From Phycisphaeraceae bacterium (GTDB lineage Bacteria; Planctomycetota; Phycisphaerae; Phycisphaerales; UBA1924), in assembly GCA_019636615.1 (NCBI GenBank), contig JAHBXF010000001.1, positions 620,001 through 684,000 of the forward strand: a stretch of 64,000 bases of DNA, given 5' to 3'. The translations under genes and the position numbers were made by a program. A model generated the notes under the pieces. The model was not told where the DNA came from, made no database searches, and saw nothing but the letters and a program-made list of their open reading frames with translations. Below, piece by piece: positions 9,037 through 17,989 of the stretch (within the stretch, counting starts at the first letter, position 1; every line of letters starts with the position of its first letter).

Positions 9037-10326
9037 TCATCCCCCGGTGACGTGGTACAACCGGTACACGTTCAGCCCGCGGGCGCGGGCCGGCGCAGAT
9101 GCTTCCCAGATCGCGTCCTCGGCTGTTTCGCTGGCGATGACAACGTGCGCCCCCGGGGCGAGTCCGCCCGGCACCCCCACCGGCATGCCGTGCCGCACCT
9201 GCCCGGCGGCATGATCATCCACGAGCGATTCGATCTCAACCCCCCGTTCACGCAGGGCGCGCATCACCCACGCCGCGTGAGCCCCGGCGCCCCAGAGCGA
9301 CACGCGCGTCACCCCCCCGGCGCGCAGCCCACGGGCCAGGTCGTCGGCGCACGCCTCGCGCCCGCGGGCGACCACCGCCGCGCTGGGGCCAACGCCCCCG
9401 GGCCGCAGTGTGCTCAACCACGTGTAGACATACAAGCGAGCGCGTGTGGGCCCGCGCTGTGTCAGCAGCGAGCAGATCTCCGCCGTTTCCTTGCCCGCCG
9501 GCGAGGCGAGCCCCGCGGTGATGAACGGTTCGAGGTCTTCGTGATCGCCCTCGGGCAGGCGGCGCATCGCCCGCGCAAAGACCCGTGCCGCGCACGCGGC
9601 CTGCTCGGCCCCGCTGCTGTACGCGCCGCCGCGCGGGAGCGTGTAGCGGTAGAGCACCTCGGGCGTGCCGTACAACTCTCCCCCGCGCTCGCTGAGCCGG
9701 TGCCACAGGTCGAGGTCTTGCGCACGCGCCAGTGTTTCGTCATACCCGCCCGCCGCGCGCAGCGCCCGCGCGTCGAGCAGCATCGACCCGTGCGCGAAGG
9801 GGTTCTCGATGCACAGCCGCCAGCGCGTCTCCGACGGATCGGCCGGCGGCGTCGAGATCGCCACCAGTTCGCCGCGGTCCTGATCGACCGATTCGAACGC
9901 GCACCCCAGCGCGGCCGCGGGACGCCGCTTCATCGCGCCCATCTGAACATCCAGCCTGTGCGCCGGGCACCAGTCGTCCGAATCCATCCGCGCCATGAAG
10001 GGCGCCCGCGCCTCGGCCAGCGCCACGTTCAGCGCCGACGCGAGCCCGGCGCTTTCCAGCGAGATCACCCTGATACGGGGATCGGTGCGGACAAGCCGGT
10101 TGGCCGTGTGACGCACCGGATCGGTCGCGCCGTTGAGAATCAACAGCAACTCAAAGCGTTCGAACGTCTGCGACGTGATGCACGACACCGCACGCTCCAA
10201 GAGCGACGGCGCGACATCCGACACCGGCAACGCAACGCTCACGCGGGGTATCACACATCCAACATCGGCACCCGCGCCATGCCGTGTTGAATCCGGGCCG
10301 GCCCGCCGCGCCGCCTTCGAGGCCAC
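9037..10326 (-). CDS. GT2 glycosyltransferase fused to a C-terminal Rossmann-type domain
   Basis: A 429-residue ORF. The GT2 domain starts near residue 28 (RVSVALPVSDVAPSLLERAV) and holds the metal-binding ARMDSDDW and the acceptor-side motif ARAQDLDLWHRL. After a helical linker, residues about 335-425 form a small nucleotide-binding fold with glycine motif LWGAGAHAAWVMRAL, then a strand ending in acidic residues (ESLVDD), then VVIASE. This resembles the domain that follows sugar C-methyltransferases and some glycosyltransferases. The first 27 residues look non-native, so the true start may be internal; no clear ribosome site decides it. It is divergent from the methyltransferase at 10409. 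Confidence 0.8.
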   Translation of the reverse strand: MASKAARRAGPDSTRHGAGADVGCVIPRVSVALPVSDVAPSLLERAVSCITSQTFERFELLLILNGATDPVRHTANRLVRTDPRIRVISLESAGLASALNVALAEARAPFMARMDSDDWCPAHRLDVQMGAMKRRPAAALGCAFESVDQDRGELVAISTPPADPSETRWRLCIENPFAHGSMLLDARALRAAGGYDETLARAQDLDLWHRLSERGGELYGTPEVLYRYTLPRGGAYSSGAEQAACAARVFARAMRRLPEGDHEDLEPFITAGLASPAGKETAEICSLLTQRGPTRARLYVYTWLSTLRPGGVGPSAAVVARGREACADDLARGLRAGGVTRVSLWGAGAHAAWVMRALRERGVEIESLVDDHAAGQVRHGMPVGVPGGLAPGAHVVIASETAEDAIWEASAPARARGLNVYRLYHVTGG

Positions 10327-10408
10327 CCCCGGCGCGTGGGATGCCCCTGAGGTTTGTCACCCCCCAGTTTTTCTTGCGCGGCACGCGAAGGGCCGATCCA
10401 TCCTCACC

Positions 10409-11065
10409 ATGTCCGCGACCGCACACGCCCTCCGCTACTCCTGCGCCCACAGATACCACGACCGGGCGACCAAGGCCCGGTACATCGCGACCAAGTACGC
10501 CGACATCCTGCGCGCCAGCGTGCTCGACGTCGGCTGCGACCGCGCCCAACTCGCCGCGCACCTGCCCAGGGGCGCCACCTACATCGGCGCCGATATGAAC
10601 GACACCGCCGACCTTGTCATCAACCTCGACCGCGACACCCTTCCATTCCTTGATGAGTCCTTCGACACCGTGGTCGCGGCGGACGTCCTCGAACACCTCG
10701 ACCGCCTGCACGCCGTCTTCGACGACCTGTGCCGCGTGGCGCGGCGGCACGTCATCATCTCTCTGCCCAACCCCTACCGCTCGTTCATCCTCGCCGCGGC
10801 CGAGGGCAAGGCCGGCGCTCTGAAGTACTACGGCCTGCCCGCGCACCCGCCCGCCGACCGCCACCGCTGGTTCTTCGGCGCACGCCAGGCCGAGGCCTTC
10901 ATCCGCCAGCGCGCGGCCCACAACGGCTTCGCCGTCGAACAACTCGATGTCGAAGAACACGGCTGCCCCGAATGGCTCAACGAACGCGGCGACAACCTCT
11001 TCGAAGACTGGGAGATGCGCGCCGGCACCACCTGGGCCGTGCTGCGGCGCCCCGGCAGACATTGA
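10409..11065 (+). CDS. SAM-dependent class I methyltransferase
   Basis: A protein of 218 residues from the ATG at 10409. Motif I is VLDVGCDRAQLAAHLP. Motif II is the acidic residue in YIGADMND. The motif IV region is FDTVVAADVLEHL, with the DVLEHL signature of Methyltransf_11/23 enzymes. NPYRSF and WLNERGDNLFEDW near the end are not diagnostic. The position between glycosyltransferases suggests methylation of a sugar or lipid carrier, but the substrate cannot be told from sequence. The longer in-frame reading back to 10133 overlaps the divergent GT2 gene and looks non-coding. Confidence 0.85.
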   Translation: MSATAHALRYSCAHRYHDRATKARYIATKYADILRASVLDVGCDRAQLAAHLPRGATYIGADMNDTADLVINLDRDTLPFLDESFDTVVAADVLEHLDRLHAVFDDLCRVARRHVIISLPNPYRSFILAAAEGKAGALKYYGLPAHPPADRHRWFFGARQAEAFIRQRAAHNGFAVEQLDVEEHGCPEWLNERGDNLFEDWEMRAGTTWAVLRRPGRH

Positions 11066-11106
11066 CCCCGCAGCGCCTTCCCTCTCTCTCACGGACCGCA
11101 CCATTC

Positions 11107-12330
11107 ATGCACCCCGAGCGAATCGCCGACACCCTGGTGCTCACCTTCACCCACGGGGTATCGCTGCGCACCTGGGTGCAGACCGGCGGCATCGCCCGTG
11201 AACTCGCCCTCTACGAAAGGCTCGCCCCCCATTTCGGCCGCGTCGTCCTCGTCACCTACGGCGGCCCGGGCGACCCGCCCCTGCTCGCCGAGCACGCCAC
11301 CCCCGCGCTGGCGCAGCGGGCCGTGGTCATCTGCAACCGCGACCGGCTCGACCTGAACGACTATGTTCAAGCCCTGCCCGCGCTGGTCGCCGACCTGTGC
11401 CCCCCGGGCTCGAGCGCGATCGTCAAGACCAACCAGATGCAGGGCGGACACGCCGCGCTCGACATCACCAACCGTCTTCGCTCCCTCGCCGTGAGCACCG
11501 GCCTGATCGCGCGCGGCGGCTACCTCTGGACGCGCATGCTCGCCTATGAACACGGCGCGAGTTCTCACATCGCCCGGCGCGCCGCCGAAGAAGAAGGCGC
11601 CCTCTGCACGCACGCCGATGTCGTCGTCGGCACCACCGCCGACATGACCGACGACCTCGCGTGGCGCTACGCCCTCAACCACGACCGCGTGCGCGTGATC
11701 CCCAACTATGTGGTGGCCCAGGACGTAAACACACCCGTGCGCACCGCCGCGCAGCGAGAGCCCGCCACGCTTCTCTACGCGGGCCAACTGGTGCACCGCA
11801 AGCGTGTTGACGTGCTCATCGATGCTGTCGCCAGGCTCACGCAAGACCAGGCCGCCCCGCCGGCGGTCCTCGAGATCGTCGGCGATGGCCCCGACCGCGC
11901 CCCGCTCATGGCACAGGCCCGCGCCCTCAACGCCCCCGTGCGCTTCGTCGGCCGCCTGCACCACCTCCACCTGCTCGAACGCATGCGCGCCTGCGCCCTC
12001 TACATGCAAGCCTCCGAGATGGAAGGCCACCCCAAAACCATCCTCGAAGCCATGGCCTGCGGAGCTCCCGTGATCGTCGCCGACACCCCTGGCCAGTCCG
12101 GCGTTGTGGCCCACGGCCTGACCGGGCTCAAACTCCCGCTCGATTCCGCCGCCTTCGCCCAGGCCGCCGCGGCACTCCTCGCCGACCCAGATTGGCGCGA
12201 CACCCTCGGCGGCGCGGCCGCCCGCGAGTCTTGCGCTTCCCTCTCGCTCGACGCGATCCTGCCCCTCGAACTCAGCGCCCACCGCGCCGCAGCCGCCTCT
12301 GCCCGTGACGCCCAGCGCGACGCGGCCTGA
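11107..12330 (+). CDS. GT4-family glycosyltransferase
   Basis: A 407-residue GT-B enzyme. The C-terminal donor domain shows LLYAGQLVHRKRVDVLIDAV, then LEIVGDGPDR. The GT4 E-x7-E motif is EGHPKTILEAMACGAPVIV. The N-terminal acceptor domain contains GISR-like TGGIARELALYERL and a partly conserved middle strand. It lies 41 bases after the methyltransferase on the same strand, so the two probably form one unit in polysaccharide synthesis. The start is the ATG at 11107; the reading frame stays open far upstream only because of base composition. Confidence 0.88.
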   Translation: MHPERIADTLVLTFTHGVSLRTWVQTGGIARELALYERLAPHFGRVVLVTYGGPGDPPLLAEHATPALAQRAVVICNRDRLDLNDYVQALPALVADLCPPGSSAIVKTNQMQGGHAALDITNRLRSLAVSTGLIARGGYLWTRMLAYEHGASSHIARRAAEEEGALCTHADVVVGTTADMTDDLAWRYALNHDRVRVIPNYVVAQDVNTPVRTAAQREPATLLYAGQLVHRKRVDVLIDAVARLTQDQAAPPAVLEIVGDGPDRAPLMAQARALNAPVRFVGRLHHLHLLERMRACALYMQASEMEGHPKTILEAMACGAPVIVADTPGQSGVVAHGLTGLKLPLDSAAFAQAAAALLADPDWRDTLGGAAARESCASLSLDAILPLELSAHRAAAASARDAQRDAA

Positions 12331-12524
12331 GACCTCCCATACACCCCACACACCGCGCCCCCGCGCGGCACGATGCCGACGTGCCCACTCCGCCGCCGCA
12401 CTCTTCTTCAATCCACACCAGCACTTCTTGCCCTCTCGCACTCTGGCACGCCCCGCGGTGGTACACTCGCCGACCGGCACACCCCACACACCCACCGGCA
12501 GACACCTCCCGCGCAGACTCCCCC

Positions 12525-13478
12525 ATGAAGACCCCACTCATTCTCGCCCTTCTCGCCCTCGCCGGTTCAACCATCGCTTCGGCCCAGGAAAGCCCGGCCC
12601 AATCGCCGCCAGGCGCCGACGCGCCGACCGCCGCGACGCCCGAGAGTGCGTCTTCATCAGAAGCCCGCAAGGCCAAGGCCGCGATCACCTTCTACGGCGA
12701 CCACACCTTCGCCTCAGACCTTGAAGACAGCGAGGGCGATGCATCCGTGTGGCGCATCGGCAGCACACTGGACATGTCGTTCCCCGTGATGACCAGGAGC
12801 GAGATCGGCCTTTCTTTCAGGGCCGAGCGATGGGGCTTTGACGTCGGCGAGAGCGCGAACGCCGCGTGGGACGACGCCACCAACCTCGCCACGCTCCTCT
12901 CGTTCCGCAGCCAGATCAACGAACGGTGGTCATGGGCCGTGGGTGGCGGTGTCGAGGCGGGCTTTGCCGACGGCGCCGACTTCGGCGAATCCCTCACCGG
13001 CGGCGGCTTTGTCTCGGCCTCTCACCAGTGCAGCGACAACCTGTCTGTAGGCATCGGGGTGCTCGCCCGCACGCGCCTCGAAGAAGACGCGATCGTTCTG
13101 CCCACCATCCTTCTCGACTGGAAGATCAGCGACAAGTGGCGCCTGGGAACCTCGCCCAGCATCGGCAGGCGGCTCGTCTCCCTCGCCTACACCCCCGGCG
13201 AAGACTGGACCTTCGCCCTGGGCGCCGGGTACGAAGCACTCGACTTCCGCCTCGACGAAGACAACTCCGCGGCCCCCTCCGGCGTGGCCCGCTACAGGCG
13301 CATCCCCGTCGGCGGCGAGATCGCGTGGCACCCTTCCGGGCAGTTCACCCTCGGGCTCTTCGCCGGTGTGCACGTCTGGCAGGAATACACCCTCGACAAC
13401 GAGCGCGGCGACCGCATCAGCCGCGAAGACGCCGACCCCGCCGCCTTCCTCGGCGGTTTCGCACGCTGGGCCTTCTAA
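12525..13478 (+). CDS. Probable outer-membrane beta-barrel protein
   Basis: A protein of 317 residues with a signal peptide (MKTPLILALLALAGSTIASAQ) and an Ala/Pro/Ser-rich linker. A long series of alternating amphipathic strands follows (for example WSWAVGGGVEAGFADG, LTLGLFAGVHVWQEYTL-type segments), and the last residue is phenylalanine (GGFARWAF). A terminal aromatic residue is the usual outer-membrane barrel signature. It may belong to the DUF6268-like barrels of planctomycetes, which I cannot verify. It has no enzyme motif. It is preceded by 194 bases without a gene and is convergent with ispG. Confidence 0.7.
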   Translation: MKTPLILALLALAGSTIASAQESPAQSPPGADAPTAATPESASSSEARKAKAAITFYGDHTFASDLEDSEGDASVWRIGSTLDMSFPVMTRSEIGLSFRAERWGFDVGESANAAWDDATNLATLLSFRSQINERWSWAVGGGVEAGFADGADFGESLTGGGFVSASHQCSDNLSVGIGVLARTRLEEDAIVLPTILLDWKISDKWRLGTSPSIGRRLVSLAYTPGEDWTFALGAGYEALDFRLDEDNSAAPSGVARYRRIPVGGEIAWHPSGQFTLGLFAGVHVWQEYTLDNERGDRISREDADPAAFLGGFARWAF

Positions 13479-13529
13479 AGCCTGTCACACACGCTCACCC
13501 GCCGGCTACACGCGCTCTTCACGCTTCGT

Positions 13530-14831
13530 TCACGTCTTGCCCACCGTCAGCGTCGCGGGCTTTTCGACCAGACCCGCCGCGACACGCTCCCACCCGCTCC
13601 CCAGTTCTCCCAGCGGGTCCGGCGGCGTAATCTCCACCTTCTTCTCGCCCAGTTTCGCCTCGCCGCGCAGCACGCGGTCTTGAAAACCCATGCACTCGGC
13701 CAGCAGGCGCGGCAGGATCTCGGCCTCGGGCACGTTGGCCACCTTCTCGCCCTGCACATAAATAATGCCGCGCCGGTCGCCCGCGAAGACCGCCACGTCC
13801 GCGCCCTCCGCCTCGCCTGGGCCGTTCACGATGCACCCCATCACGGCGACCTTCATCGGCACGGTCACGGTGTCGGCCAGTTGCGTGCGCACATCCTGCA
13901 CCAGGGTGAAGAGGTCTACCTGGATGCGTCCGCACGTGGGGCACGCGATGAGGTCTACGCCCTTGCGTGTGCGCAGGCCCAATGAGTAGAGCAGTTCGAG
14001 CCCGTCCTGCACCTCGTAGATCGGGTCGTTGGCGTAACTGATGCGGATGGTGTCGCCGATGCCGTTGACCAGCAGCCCCGAGAGTGCCGCCACCGATCGG
14101 ATGCACCCCGTCTCTTTGGGCCCCGCGTGCGTCACGCCCAGGTGCAGGGGGTGATCGAACCGCTTGCTGATCTCGGTATAGGCGTCTACCACCATCGCCG
14201 CGTCCATGCTCTTGGCCGAGATGGTCACGTCGTAGAAATCCTCTTCGTAGAAGACATCGAGGTACTCCTCGAGTTTCGCGATCATGATGGCCAGCATGTA
14301 CCCGTGCTTGTGCTGGCTGAAGACCGCGCCCAGTTCCTTCATGCGCTTCTGTTTGTCGCGCCGCTCGATGATCGACCCCTCGTTCACACCCACGCGGATG
14401 GGCAGCCCCTTGGCCTTGCACGCGCGGATCACCTCGGCCACCTGCGCACGGTCGCTGATGTTCCCGGGGTTGAGCCTGATCTTGTGCACCCCCGCCTCGA
14501 TCGCCTCCAGCGCGCGCTGAAAGTGAAAGTGAACATCCGCCACGATCGGCACCCGCACCCGCTGGATGATCTCGCGGAGGGCTTCGGTGTCCTTCTTCTC
14601 CGGCACGGCCACGCGGACGATGTCCGCGCCCGCCGCCGCGAGTTTGTTGATCTCCCGCACGCACGCTTCGATGTCGTGGGTATACCCCGCCGTCATCGTC
14701 TGCACGCTCACGGGCGCGGGCTCGGTGGGCGTGCCGTCACGCATCGGCAGCCCCCCGCCGATGCGCACAAACCCAACACGGGAATCACCGACAACAACCT
14801 GACGAGTAGGGCGGCGTGGAAGCATGTTCAC
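13530..14831 (-). CDS. ispG: 4-hydroxy-3-methylbut-2-enyl diphosphate synthase IspG (GcpE)
   Basis: Iron-sulfur enzyme of the MEP isoprenoid pathway. It converts 2-C-methyl-D-erythritol 2,4-cyclodiphosphate to HMBPP in the cytoplasm. The 433-residue length fits the short bacterial type without the plant-type insert. The TIM-barrel part shows PVSVQTMTAGYTHD, IVADVHFHFQ and KIRLNPGNI. The 4Fe-4S ligands are in ACPTCGR (about 295-300) and VMGCIVNGPGEA (about 331), with the conserved Glu in NGPGEAEGADV. Two in-frame ATGs, at 14831 and 14825, are possible starts. dxr, another gene of the pathway, lies at 33971. Confidence 0.95.
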   Translation of the reverse strand: MNMLPRRPTRQVVVGDSRVGFVRIGGGLPMRDGTPTEPAPVSVQTMTAGYTHDIEACVREINKLAAAGADIVRVAVPEKKDTEALREIIQRVRVPIVADVHFHFQRALEAIEAGVHKIRLNPGNISDRAQVAEVIRACKAKGLPIRVGVNEGSIIERRDKQKRMKELGAVFSQHKHGYMLAIMIAKLEEYLDVFYEEDFYDVTISAKSMDAAMVVDAYTEISKRFDHPLHLGVTHAGPKETGCIRSVAALSGLLVNGIGDTIRISYANDPIYEVQDGLELLYSLGLRTRKGVDLIACPTCGRIQVDLFTLVQDVRTQLADTVTVPMKVAVMGCIVNGPGEAEGADVAVFAGDRRGIIYVQGEKVANVPEAEILPRLLAECMGFQDRVLRGEAKLGEKKVEITPPDPLGELGSGWERVAAGLVEKPATLTVGKT

Positions 14832-14861
14832 CTAGGGTAGGATTCATGCACAAAGTACAGA

Positions 14862-14889
14862 GCCGCCCGGTGATCTCTCCCCGGGCGGC
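14862..14889 (-). terminator. Strong hairpin after the aspartic-protease-like gene
   Basis: Perfect GCCGCCCGG/CCGGGCGGC stem, extended by further weaker pairing, 54 bases past the stop at 14943 on the minus strand. No clear T run follows, so it may be a terminator or an RNA-stabilising hairpin. Confidence 0.5.
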
Positions 14890-14942
14890 CTGTGCGGTTT
14901 GTGCTTTGTATGGACGGGCTCTCGCCCTTCCCCAAACACCGA

Positions 14943-17012
14943 TCAGCACGAACCGTTTTCCCATTGCAGGATGAACTCCTGGACATCCGAGCCGTCGATG
15001 CCGCCGTCCCCGTTCACGTCGGCCATTGGGTCACCCTCGGTCCAGGCGTTGAAGAACGCCTCGATGTCCGCACCGTCGATACCCCCGTCACGGTTGAAGT
15101 CGGCTATGCAGAACGTGCTCACGCCGATCTGCCCGACCGCCGCCGCGACAAAGTCCCCGATCATCATCTGCGCCTCGAAGAGCGGTTCACCGGCCAGGGC
15201 CAGCGGATCGATCTCAACCGGAGAGAGGCTCACATAGACGCCCGGCAGCGGGTCGCCCAGCACCGGATCCGGGTCGTAGGGGTTCTCGCACGGGTAGACG
15301 CGACCGTCACGGATGAGGAACAGATCCCCGGGCCGATCTTCGCCAGCCATTGGGTAGAACCACTGCCGATCAACAAACTGCTCGGGGATGCCCGCCAGAT
15401 ACTCCACCACGTCGATGCCCATGTACAACGTCGGCTCGGCGACATCAGAGTCCGCGAATCGCCCATCGCGGTTGAGATCAAGGCCGAGCAGGGGCAGCGT
15501 CGGGAACACCAGCCCGCCGAGCATCTCGTTGACCTCGTCCCACACCACCGCCACCTGCTTGCACGCGGGGATGATGCTCGGCTCCACGCCCTCTTCCTTG
15601 TCCAGCGCGGTGTACGACTCAATCTCCTTGCCCGCGCCAACCTTCAACTGCACCACGCCCCGCGGCCCGGCAAATAACTGCGCGGCAAACCCCGCCGCGC
15701 CCTTTGGCGCATCGAACCTCCGCAGCCCGTGCGGGGGCAGCAGCGGAACTGCGAAGGCGATGGGCCCCGCGCTGACCTGCGGCACGAGGTCCCCATCCAG
15801 AAGCGGCGCACCATTCTCGTCTGTCCAGCCGACAACCGCTGTCTGGCCGATCGTGCCCGCGACTTCGACCTTCTTGCTCGCCGGCAGGTCGCCCACGGGG
15901 ATCTCGATGTACTTGAGCTGGTAACTGCGGTTATCGCCTTCAATATTGATATCCGTGTGCAGGTCGATGAGCCACGCGAAACGATCGAGCACGTTCATCC
16001 CGATGCGATAGGGGCACGCGGCGTCCCGATTCCCCACGACGAACTGCACATCGCGGAAGATCAGCGTGTCCCCCCCGGCGGGAATACGCACTTCTTCCAG
16101 GATCACCCTGTCATTGCCCCGGCCCGCGCCCGCCTTGTATTTTTTGGGCTTGATCTTGCCTTCTGGCGCATCCCCGGCCCCCAGGTGGAGCAGATCCCGG
16201 GAGATCATGCTCGTCGGCGCGCCCGTATCCCACAACCCCTTCTTGTTCTCGATGATGCGCAAAGCGCCCCGGACGCCCCGCCCCACCAGCGAACCGGTCA
16301 CCACGGGCCGCTGGGGATTCCCGCCGTACTGAAGCATCGTGGGCGTCACCGTGATCTTGCGGCCCGGGAACTGGGCCGCGTCGTCGAAGGTCGTGAAGGG
16401 CCGGTTGTTCGTCGTGCCGTCCTCGTTGTAGCCGTTGAAGAGAAGCAGTTCGGACCCGATCAGCGACCTCTGCGGGTTCGCGGCATCTGGGTTGATCAGT
16501 TTGATCCGCCCGCGCCGCGCATCCACGATCGAGATGATCCCCTTCTCCGAGTTGAACATCACGTCGCAACCCACCGCGTCCATCTGAGCGTTGCTGAAGA
16601 CGCGGGCGGTACCCTCAACACCCCCTGCCAGCCCGGTCTCGGCGGCGTTGAGGTTGGCATGACGCTTCTCCACGAAGATGTCTTCGTCGAAGGCGTCCGC
16701 ACGCATCGCCGACACCCCCGCGATCTGGACACCCGTGACCCGGTTGTTCACCATCCCCAGATCGCGAACACGCCGCACCGGCTCTTTGATCATCAGTCGG
16801 CTCGCCCCGGTATCCCACGTTGTCACAATCCCGATCACGCTCCCAGCAGGGGTGGCGCGGTTAAACTCCCGCGTCTGCACGACAACCGTTGGCCGGCTCT
16901 TGCCCGCGATGCCCGGCCCGAACGATACCACATCCACGGCGTGGGCCACGCCGATCCCTGTCCCCGCGACCCCCGCCAGCACCGCGACGCACGTTGTTCT
17001 TGTCCGTTTCAT
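14943..17012 (-). CDS. Secreted aspartic-protease-like protein with two DTG motifs and a dockerin-like tail
   Basis: A 689-residue protein. The start ATG at 17012 is fixed by AGGAG 8 bases upstream and a signal peptide (MKRTRTTCVAVLAGVAGTGIGVAHA). Two D-T-G-A motifs occur, TTWDTGASRLMI (about 66) and LWDTGAPTSMI (about 260). Each is followed by hydrophobic strands, as in pepsin-like or retropepsin-like proteases, where two such lobes form one active site. Residues about 630-685 carry two EF-hand-like repeats (FNRDGGIDGADI and VNGDGGIDGSDV) of the dockerin type I pattern. It ends in Cys. Export and calcium binding are well supported; protease activity is inference. It is transcribed toward ispG with a hairpin between. 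Confidence 0.75.
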   Translation of the reverse strand: MKRTRTTCVAVLAGVAGTGIGVAHAVDVVSFGPGIAGKSRPTVVVQTREFNRATPAGSVIGIVTTWDTGASRLMIKEPVRRVRDLGMVNNRVTGVQIAGVSAMRADAFDEDIFVEKRHANLNAAETGLAGGVEGTARVFSNAQMDAVGCDVMFNSEKGIISIVDARRGRIKLINPDAANPQRSLIGSELLLFNGYNEDGTTNNRPFTTFDDAAQFPGRKITVTPTMLQYGGNPQRPVVTGSLVGRGVRGALRIIENKKGLWDTGAPTSMISRDLLHLGAGDAPEGKIKPKKYKAGAGRGNDRVILEEVRIPAGGDTLIFRDVQFVVGNRDAACPYRIGMNVLDRFAWLIDLHTDINIEGDNRSYQLKYIEIPVGDLPASKKVEVAGTIGQTAVVGWTDENGAPLLDGDLVPQVSAGPIAFAVPLLPPHGLRRFDAPKGAAGFAAQLFAGPRGVVQLKVGAGKEIESYTALDKEEGVEPSIIPACKQVAVVWDEVNEMLGGLVFPTLPLLGLDLNRDGRFADSDVAEPTLYMGIDVVEYLAGIPEQFVDRQWFYPMAGEDRPGDLFLIRDGRVYPCENPYDPDPVLGDPLPGVYVSLSPVEIDPLALAGEPLFEAQMMIGDFVAAAVGQIGVSTFCIADFNRDGGIDGADIEAFFNAWTEGDPMADVNGDGGIDGSDVQEFILQWENGSC

Positions 17013-17209
17013 GCCATGTACTCCTGAGTTACCCAAAGGCCCTGATTGACCCGGGTACTTCCAGAGCGATGTCCGCGCCCGCCGCTCACGCTCTTTGCGT
17101 GAATTGCCGCTTCTCGACCGGCAGCCCCTCGTCAAGCAGCCACACACACCATCCCCGCCCCGGTACCATCCCCGTCCCTCTTCTCCCTCCTTATCACGGG
17201 GGCTCCCTC

Positions 17210-17842
17210 ATGGCCGCTCACGCAGACGCCGACAGCCTCCTCGAACGCGCCCTCGCCGGCGACCGCGAAGCCCTCGTCTCACTCCTGGAGTCCTGCGCCG
17301 CCGTCATCCGCCCGCACATCGAGCGCGGCATCAACCCCTCCATGCGCTCCCTCCTCGACGCCGACGACGTCATGCAGGTCACCTTCATCGAGGCCGTCAT
17401 GCGCCTCGACCAGTTCAAAGGCGGCGGTGCTCAGGGGTTCCAGGCCTGGCTCAACCGCCTGGCACAGAACAACCTCATCGACGCCGTGCGCGGGCTCGAA
17501 GCCGCCCGCAGGCCCGACCCCTCCCGGCGCGTCCGCGGGCCCGCCGCCGCGGCAGACTCCATGGTCGATCTCGTCGACCTCCTGGGCGCCAACTCCATGA
17601 CACCCAGCGTCGATGCCGCGCGGGGCGAGGCCGCCCGCCACATCGAAGCCGCGCTCACCAGACTCCCCCGAGACTACGAACGCGTCGTGCGTCTCTACGA
17701 CCTCGAAGGGCGCACCATGGCCGAAGTCGCCCGCGAACTGGGCCGCACCGAAGGGGCCTCATTCATGCTGCGCGCCCGCGCCCACGAGCGCCTCCGCGAG
17801 TTGATGGGCTCATCCGGAAACTTTTTTACGCACGCGGGCTAA
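17210..17842 (+). CDS. ECF-type RNA polymerase sigma factor
   Basis: A protein of 210 residues. Sigma region 2 is visible at about 45-95 (LLDADDVMQVTFIEAVMRLDQF, AFQAWLNRLAQNNLIDAVRG), with the DD-x-x-Q motif. Region 4 (about 150-200) has ALTRLPRDYERVVRLYDLEGRTMAEVARELGRTEGA, the HTH that reads the -35. No anti-sigma gene is adjacent. Instead a Ser/Thr kinase gene follows after 147 bases, an arrangement frequent in Planctomycetes and thought to link kinase signalling to the sigma factor. The ATG at 17210 was chosen over upstream in-frame codons because the protein domain begins there. Confidence 0.85.
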   Translation: MAAHADADSLLERALAGDREALVSLLESCAAVIRPHIERGINPSMRSLLDADDVMQVTFIEAVMRLDQFKGGGAQGFQAWLNRLAQNNLIDAVRGLEAARRPDPSRRVRGPAAAADSMVDLVDLLGANSMTPSVDAARGEAARHIEAALTRLPRDYERVVRLYDLEGRTMAEVARELGRTEGASFMLRARAHERLRELMGSSGNFFTHAG

Positions 17843-17854
17843 CTTTGCGTGAGC

Positions 17855-17890
17855 GGGTCCGGCTTCCGTCGCTTCTGATGGGCCGGACCC
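17855..17890 (+). other. Hairpin between sigma factor and kinase genes (first)
   Basis: Perfect nine-pair stem GGGTCCGGC/GCCGGACCC with an 18-base loop, 12 bases after the sigma factor stop. There is no T run. It could attenuate read-through into the kinase gene or stabilise the upstream mRNA. Confidence 0.5.
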
Positions 17891-17921
17891 TCGGAGGGGA
17901 GGGCCCGGCAGCACACTCCCA

Positions 17922-17950
17922 CCACCCGGCCGTGAGAGACGGTCGGGTGG
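17922..17950 (+). other. Hairpin between sigma factor and kinase genes (second)
   Basis: A stem of about 12 pairs (CCACCCGGCCGT with ACGGTCGGGTGG, one G-T pair) and a five-base loop, ending 39 bases before the kinase GTG. It lies too far from the start to mask it directly. Confidence 0.5.
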
Positions 17951-17989
17951 GCTTCATCAGATCAGGCTCGCCAGCATCAAGGATCTACC

